The position numbers and the translations under genes are program-made. This document shows, piece after piece, positions 6,704-10,523 of a stretch of 10,523 bases of DNA. Source of the stretch: an uncultured Bacteroidota bacterium (GTDB lineage: Bacteria > Bacteroidota > Bacteroidia > Chitinophagales > Chitinophagaceae); the NCBI GenBank assembly GCA_946479055.1, contig CAMLEX010000109.1, positions 1 to 10,523 of the forward strand, in the 5' to 3' direction. Each line of letters begins with the position of its first letter. Within the stretch, counting starts at the first letter, position 1. Below the pieces are notes generated by a model. That model was not told the DNA's origin. It did no database searches and saw nothing but the letters and a program-made list of their open reading frames with translations.

Positions 6704-8071
6704 CTAAATAGACATTCTCGTCTTAAGTTCAAGATATTTATTGACTGTATTCACCGTCAGGTTTTCCGGTGTAGTAAGGATGGAAAGAATCCCGTTCATA
6801 TGAAGTTCTTTCACCATTAATCTTTTTTCGTATGCAAATTTTTCAGCAATGGTCTTAATATAAATATCTTCCAGTTTATGCACTTTCTTTTCTGTCAATG
6901 CTTTGAGCTCAGAGTTCTCAAAGAATACCACCAGTAATAAATGATAACGGGCCATTCGTTTTAAAGCAGGCATTTCACGTTGCAAACTTTCCACTGATTC
7001 AAAATTGGTAAACAGGATCAGCAGGCTTCGATTGCTGATACGGTTGCGGATCACTGAAAATAATTTTTCAAAATCCGACTCCAGAAACTGTGTCTGCTGT
7101 TTGTATAATGTTTCCAGCAACAGGTTCATCTGTGTCGTTTTCTTATCAGCCAGAACAAACGCATCCAGGTTTTCAGCAAAAGTGATCAGGCCGGCTTTAT
7201 CCTGTTTTACCAATGCTACATTGGAGAGCACCAATGATGCATTGATAGCATGATCCAACAATGTCATTCCGCCAAATGGCATTTTCATTACACGGCCTTT
7301 GTTGATGATACAATAGATCTGCTGGCTGCGTTCATCCGTATAGTTATTCACCATCAGTCCATCCTTACGGGCTGTGGCCTTCCAGTTGATCGTCCGGAAG
7401 TCATCACCCCGTACATATTCTTTTATCTGCTCAAATTCCATACTGTGGCCCAGTTTGCGGATACGCTTGACACCAGCTTCCTGCAGTCGGTTACTAACCG
7501 CCAGCAATTGATAACGCCGCATTTGTATATAGGAAGGATAAACTTTCACAACATGATGTGCAGGAAAAACATAGTGGCGTTTTACCAATTGCAAAGGACC
7601 ATGAACAAATACATTTATACTTTCAAAAATATATTCGCCTCTTGTAACCGGTTTTAAAAAGTATTCGATCTCATGATACGTTCCGCTTTCAACTTTTGCT
7701 TTGCGCAGCCAGTTTCTTTCCTGGAACTGAACAGGCAGTTCATCAATTACACTCAGGCGAACAGGAAAAGCATAATGGTTATCTAATTTTAGAACTATTT
7801 TATTAGGATCGCCGATACTAAACCGGTCTGTTGTTTCCCGCTTTGCACTCACCCCTTTTTTCTTACCGTAAAGCAATAAACTATCAATAATAATCGCAAC
7901 AGCCAGCAAAAGCAAGATCAAACCGGCAATATGGAAAAGCGCCGGTTGAAAATAACTCAACACAAACACCACCGATGCAGCGCCAGCGATGTAGTAAACA
8001 ATGTTATTTAGATAAAAAGAAGTCAGAAGTCTGAGGTCAGAAGTCTGACGCGAAGAATCTGACGAATTCAT
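6704..8071 (-). CDS. DUF58 domain-containing protein
   Basis: A 455-residue DUF58 protein. DUF58 proteins are membrane-anchored, carry a von Willebrand A-like fold, and usually sit next to a MoxR ATPase; the pair is thought to act in assembling or activating envelope or metal-containing complexes. Two membrane helices lie near residues 23-43 and 45-68. The DUF58 hallmark is complete: HSMEFEQIKEYVRGDD (209-224) then FRTINWKATAR (225-235). The VWA-like part starts at about 252; where family members I recall have an acidic IDKGR, this reads INKGR (N257). Residues 1 to about 18 are encoded by a heptamer repeat array; family-like sequence starts at FYLNN (19-23). No other ATG lies between, so the array seems to provide the start. 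That start overlaps the S23 stop as ATGA (8068-8071). Confidence 0.9.
   Translation of the reverse strand: MNSSDSSRQTSDLRLLTSFYLNNIVYYIAGAASVVFVLSYFQPALFHIAGLILLLLAVAIIIDSLLLYGKKKGVSAKRETTDRFSIGDPNKIVLKLDNHYAFPVRLSVIDELPVQFQERNWLRKAKVESGTYHEIEYFLKPVTRGEYIFESINVFVHGPLQLVKRHYVFPAHHVVKVYPSYIQMRRYQLLAVSNRLQEAGVKRIRKLGHSMEFEQIKEYVRGDDFRTINWKATARKDGLMVNNYTDERSQQIYCIINKGRVMKMPFGGMTLLDHAINASLVLSNVALVKQDKAGLITFAENLDAFVLADKKTTQMNLLLETLYKQQTQFLESDFEKLFSVIRNRISNRSLLILFTNFESVESLQREMPALKRMARYHLLLVVFFENSELKALTEKKVHKLEDIYIKTIAEKFAYEKRLMVKELHMNGILSILTTPENLTVNTVNKYLELKTRMSI
8020..8068. repeat. Heptanucleotide array, AAGTCTG type (left arm, inside DUF58 start)
   Basis: Seven 7-base units at 8020, 8027, 8034, 8041, 8048, 8055 and 8062. 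The clear core is two tandem 14-mers, 8020-8033 and 8034-8047, differing at one base; units from 8048 on are more decayed. Read on the minus strand the core is CAGACTT alternating with CTGAC(C/T)T. It encodes the N-terminal peptide of DUF58 and ends on the first base of the S23 stop triplet. It is inverted relative to the array at 8488-8522, sharing the 11-mer GGTCAGAAGTC (8035-8045). Confidence 0.8.
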
Positions 8072-8430
8072 AGTGTTTTCCAGTTTTCGTACAACTTGTA
8101 TATCCTTGCGCCCAATTCATCATATTTTTTATTTAAACTATCGAATGTTTCTACTGACGGATAGAGACAATCTTTTGCAAAGTATAGCCAGACTTTGGTT
8201 TCTTCCAGAGAACCCATTGAGTAGATAAGATGTTTTTTAAAATCATTCTCATAAACCCTTTTCCCCCACCCTTCCGCAATATTCGCCGGGATCGAACGGG
8301 AAGATCGGACAACCTGATCTGTCAAGGAATATTTTTCCTCTTTAGGAAAATGCCTGCTAACATTAAAAATTTCCATTGCGAGTTGATAAGAAAGTTTAAA
8401 CACCTCGAGGTCAAGAACTGTTTTAATCAT
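8068..8430 (-). CDS. Four-helix bundle protein (S23 / 23S rRNA intervening-sequence family)
   Basis: A 120-residue protein of the S23 family, first described from ORFs inside 23S rRNA intervening sequences and structurally akin to the Avd accessory protein of diversity-generating retroelements. Family landmarks: DLEVFKLSYQLAMEIF (7-22), FPKEEKYSLTDQVVRSSRS (28-46) followed by IPANIAEGWGKR (47-58), then a MGSLEETKVWLYFAKD segment. Helical content is high throughout. The biochemical role is unknown; basic members are suspected to bind nucleic acid. The frame stays open to a GTG at 8505, but the extra 25 residues come from the repeat array and have no family character, so I chose the ATG at 8430. 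No rRNA, reverse transcriptase or template repeat is in view. It lies between MoxR and DUF58, bracketed by inverted arrays, and its stop overlaps the DUF58 start. Confidence 0.9.
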   Translation of the reverse strand: MIKTVLDLEVFKLSYQLAMEIFNVSRHFPKEEKYSLTDQVVRSSRSIPANIAEGWGKRVYENDFKKHLIYSMGSLEETKVWLYFAKDCLYPSVETFDSLNKKYDELGARIYKLYENWKTL

Positions 8431-8487
8431 AACATAAAATTTAAGGATAAGCCTATTGTTAATTAATGACTTTACATCTCTCCTCCC

Positions 8488-8522
8488 CTTCTGACTTCTG
8501 ACCACCGACTTCCTTCATCTTC
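8488..8522. repeat. Heptanucleotide array, CTTCTGA type (right, inverted arm)
   Basis: Two perfect CTTCTGA units (8488-8494, 8495-8501) followed by decayed units in the same 7-base phase at 8502, 8509 and 8516. It ends one base before the MoxR stop triplet (8524-8526). GACTTCTGACC (8493-8503) is the exact reverse complement of 8035-8045. The last two units are weak and could be chance pyrimidine-rich sequence. Confidence 0.65.
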
Positions 8523-8523
8523 C

Positions 8524-9501
8524 TCACCTCGGCACATCCATCCCATGAATGATCTGCTTTATCACTTCTTCCTCTGTAACACCTTCCATTTCTTTGTCCG
8601 GCGCAAGAATGATGCGATGACGAAGAACGGGCGTCACTACTTCAAGAATATCTTCAGGCATAACGAAATCACGGCCCTGCATGGCGGCAATGGCTTTTGA
8701 TGCATTCATAACAGCCAGTGATGCACGGGGCGAAGCTCCCAGGTATATGGATTTATGATTTCTTGTTTGATGAATAAGCTTAGCAATGAATTGCAATAAT
8801 TTTTCTTCAATAAGAATATCTTTTATCTGGTGGCGCAGGTGGTTTATTTGTTCCCCGTTAAGTACAGGCCTTACTATCTCATTCACTTTAGTATTACCCA
8901 TGTGATGAAACTGGGTTAATATGGCCAATTCTTCCAACTCATTTGGATAAGGCACAACGATTTTAAAAAGAAAACGATCCAGTTGTGCTTCCGGCAAACG
9001 GTATGTCCCCTCCTGCTCTACCGGGTTTTGTGTAGCCATTACTATAAACGGAGCAGCCATAGGATAAGTTCTGCCATCAACCGATGCCTGTCGTTCTTCC
9101 ATTACTTCCAGCAATGCCGATTGTGTTTTTGCAGGCGCCCTGTTGATCTCATCTACTAAAACGATATTACTGAAAATGGGACCTTTCTTAAATTCAAACA
9201 CTGCTTCTTTAGGATTAAAAACAGGTGTCCCCAAAACATCGGATGGCATCAGGTCGGGTGTAAACTGAATTCGTGAAAAACCAGCGCTGATACTCCGGGC
9301 CACCAATTTGGCTGTTAATGTCTTTGCTACTCCTGGTACTCCTTCTATCAACACATGTCCATCCGCCAGCAAAGCCGCCAGTATCAACTTCACCATCTCA
9401 TCCTGTCCCACTATCACTTTTTTAATCTCGCTGCGAATGGCCAGTACAGCTTCATTCAGAGCTGTCAGATCAGTCCGCGGCTGAAATAATTGTTCTTCCA
9501 T
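8524..9501 (-). CDS. MoxR-family AAA+ ATPase
   Basis: A 325-residue cytoplasmic AAA+ ATPase of the MoxR family. MoxR proteins act as chaperone-like ATPases with VWA/DUF58 partners, remodelling or loading cofactors into target complexes. Visible motifs: Walker A GVPGVAKT (54-61), Walker B IVLVDE (113-118, D117 and E118), sensor 1 TQNP (157-160) and the following EGTYRLPEAQLDRF segment; SPRAS is in the C-terminal lid. The frame stays open to a TTG at 9549, which would add 16 Lys-rich residues. The ATG at 9501 gives MEEQLFQPRTDL, a normal MoxR start about 30 residues before VGQ, so I prefer it. It follows DUF4350 on the same strand with about 100 bases between, and precedes S23 and DUF58. The partner is probably DUF58; the client is unknown. 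Confidence 0.95.
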   Translation of the reverse strand: MEEQLFQPRTDLTALNEAVLAIRSEIKKVIVGQDEMVKLILAALLADGHVLIEGVPGVAKTLTAKLVARSISAGFSRIQFTPDLMPSDVLGTPVFNPKEAVFEFKKGPIFSNIVLVDEINRAPAKTQSALLEVMEERQASVDGRTYPMAAPFIVMATQNPVEQEGTYRLPEAQLDRFLFKIVVPYPNELEELAILTQFHHMGNTKVNEIVRPVLNGEQINHLRHQIKDILIEEKLLQFIAKLIHQTRNHKSIYLGASPRASLAVMNASKAIAAMQGRDFVMPEDILEVVTPVLRHRIILAPDKEMEGVTEEEVIKQIIHGMDVPR

Positions 9502-9573
9502 ATTTTTAATTATTACATTTTTCTCTTTCGCTGCTTTAACCTTTTCCAATTCTCAGGCTAGTGTGTTTGCAAG

Positions 9574-9604
9574 CCTACCCCTTTAGGGGGAGGTTTGGAG
9601 GGGG
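9574..9604. repeat. Palindromic C/G-rich intergenic repeat
   Basis: CCTACCCC (9574-9581), TTTA loop (9582-9585) and GGGGGAGG (9586-9593) form an 8-pair hairpin with one A-G mismatch. It is followed by a T-bearing linker and a second G-run at 9599-9604 that ends exactly at the DUF4350 stop triplet (9605-9607). No T-run follows on either strand, so it is not a standard intrinsic terminator. It looks like a REP-type dispersed element between DUF4350 and MoxR. Confidence 0.6.
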
Positions 9605-10523
9605 TTATGCTTTTTTATAAAACGATTCTAGTTGTTTATGAAACCATGCCAGTTGTTTATCACTCACAGTATCTAAAGTATCCAATTGCCTGATAAAAGA
9701 AACGATGCCGTTTATGTCCTGTTGCTCCACCCCGGTTTTGGCATGCAGATTTTTTTCAAAGTCTTCGTTCAATTCAGATGTTGGCATTTTATACCGGTTG
9801 CGCACATGCTCCAGGAAATAAGCTGACATTTTTTTGGAAAGGTTTTTATGATCGCCTTTATCATGATACAAGCGTCCAATTGTTTTTACAAATTCCAGTG
9901 AATCATTTTTTGGTTTTGTAATAACCGGAATATACCGCTGCTTTCTTTTCATTTCGAGCAACACATACAGCAATAATGCAAATAAGGCCGTAAGCAGGGC
10001 CCATTTTAATGCCGCATGTTTTAAAAAACCATTTAACCAACTTGATTTTTTTTGTTGCTTTTGTCTTTTGCTGCTGTAATATTCATCCCATACTACCTTA
10101 GTGGTGTTGGGAGAGATAACAGACAGCGCATTTTCATAATAGGTAATATTGTTTTTATGCAATAAAAAATAATTGCTAAAAGCCATAGGCGCTAAATGAA
10201 CATACAGGTTTCCCTCTCCCGCTTTCAGATGAATAAAATTGGGATTCTTACTTTTATCATAACCTAATACAGTGGTTATAGCCGTGTCCAGTTTATAAAA
10301 ATAAAAATCATAGCGTTTACCCGGGTAAGTGTAAATTCCTTGTTTTTGAAAGGGAGGTTTGTTTAAGGATACAGAAAGCAAGTCAGATCCTTCTGATTGT
10401 TCAAAATAATACATCAGCTCATCGGCTGCATTCACATCACACTTCAACAACTGTGTCACTTCGTAAGATAAATTCATTGTGCTGATAAATACATCATTCC
10501 CCTCTTCCATAAAGCGGATGAGT
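9605..10523 (-). CDS. DUF4350 domain-containing protein (5' end beyond window)
   Basis: A partial protein with 305 residues visible; the stop is at 9605-9607. The first ATG in view (10510) is not the real start: the frame continues to the window edge, encoding LIRF just before MEEGNDVFIS. That stretch is the internal 'G-D-V-F-I' strand of the DUF4350 domain, so about 70-100 residues, including an expected N-terminal membrane helix, should lie outside. After the extracytoplasmic DUF4350 part there is a membrane helix near residues 167-186 (counted from 10510), then a cytoplasmic tail with SLEFVKTIGRLYHDKGDHKN and YFLEHVRNRY, typical of Bacteroidota members. The function is unknown. It precedes MoxR and DUF58 on the same strand, so it probably belongs to one envelope-associated module; DUF4129, SpoIIM-like or RDD genes are expected further upstream. 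Confidence 0.85.
   Translation of the reverse strand, partial: LIRFMEEGNDVFISTMNLSYEVTQLLKCDVNAADELMYYFEQSEGSDLLSVSLNKPPFQKQGIYTYPGKRYDFYFYKLDTAITTVLGYDKSKNPNFIHLKAGEGNLYVHLAPMAFSNYFLLHKNNITYYENALSVISPNTTKVVWDEYYSSKRQKQQKKSSWLNGFLKHAALKWALLTALFALLLYVLLEMKRKQRYIPVITKPKNDSLEFVKTIGRLYHDKGDHKNLSKKMSAYFLEHVRNRYKMPTSELNEDFEKNLHAKTGVEQQDINGIVSFIRQLDTLDTVSDKQLAWFHKQLESFYKKA

Larger units (their letters stand above)
8020..8522 (-). mobile_element. Putative S23 gene cassette bounded by inverted heptamer arrays
   Basis: A segment of about 500 bases consists of an S23 gene with related heptamer arrays on both sides in opposite orientation (8020-8068 and 8488-8522; shared 11-mer at 8035-8045 and 8493-8503). 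It sits inside an otherwise recognisable MoxR-DUF58 module, and one array has replaced the start of DUF58. This layout suggests insertion of a unit. There is no transposase, and no convincing target-site duplication is visible, so mobility is inferred. Confidence 0.3.

Noticed and set aside
7250..7657. A 135-codon open frame on the plus strand inside DUF58
   Set aside because: Antisense to the conserved DUF58 core, with no recognisable domain and no leader or promoter.
8068..8430. Diversity-generating retroelement (S23 resembles Avd)
   Set aside because: No reverse transcriptase and no template/variable repeat pair are visible in the window, and S23 homologues are commonly found without them.
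9502..9549. Upstream extension of MoxR to a TTG at 9549
   Set aside because: It adds a Lys-rich stretch without family character; ATG 9501 gives the usual MoxR N-terminal length.

Overview
The window looks like chromosomal DNA of a Bacteroidota member, most likely Chitinophagaceae-like. The reasons are family content (a DUF6702 protein, a short HupE/UreJ-type protein, a DUF4350-MoxR-DUF58 gene order, an S23 four-helix bundle gene), A-rich leaders in place of Shine-Dalgarno sequences before several starts, and moderate-to-low GC. The species is inferred from gene content only. I see no rRNA, tRNA, CRISPR array, phage gene or transposase gene, and no gene-free stretch longer than about 160 bases.

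Layout. (1) 53-1965, plus strand: a PAP2-family membrane phosphatase overlaps by one base a CNNM/CBS/CorC-HlyC transporter-like protein. (2) 2023-5764: a minus-strand DUF6702 secreted or anchored protein is divergent from a plus-strand HupE/UreJ-family membrane protein, followed by a large secreted M1-family metallopeptidase. (3) 5783-5815: a strong stem-loop terminator sits between the convergent peptidase and truB genes. (4) 5857-10523, minus strand, read right to left: a DUF4350 protein cut by the window edge, a MoxR AAA+ ATPase, an S23 four-helix bundle protein, a DUF58 protein, then truB (tRNA pseudouridine-55 synthase). DUF4350, MoxR and DUF58 form a recognisable envelope-associated chaperone-type module. 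The S23 gene sits inside it between MoxR and DUF58.

The most unusual signal lies in the gaps. Three sequence-unrelated arrays, all with a 7-base period, fill intergenic spaces: T(C/G)GTTAC-like at 1966-2022, GGGATAC-like at 6571-6598 and inverted at 6654-6701, and CAGACTT/CTGACTT-like at 8020-8068 and inverted at 8488-8522. With a fourth, palindromic C/G-rich element at 9574-9604, nearly all of them begin or end within 0-2 bases of a stop codon. The CAGACTT family brackets the S23 gene in inverted orientation and has supplied the first ~18 codons of the DUF58 gene, as if an S23 cassette had been inserted into the operon and rebuilt the start of the downstream gene. This is the best candidate for something undescribed.

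Three gene starts were set by inspection. DUF6702 and MoxR are called at internal ATGs rather than upstream TTGs. S23 is called at the ATG where family homology starts rather than a GTG inside the repeat array.
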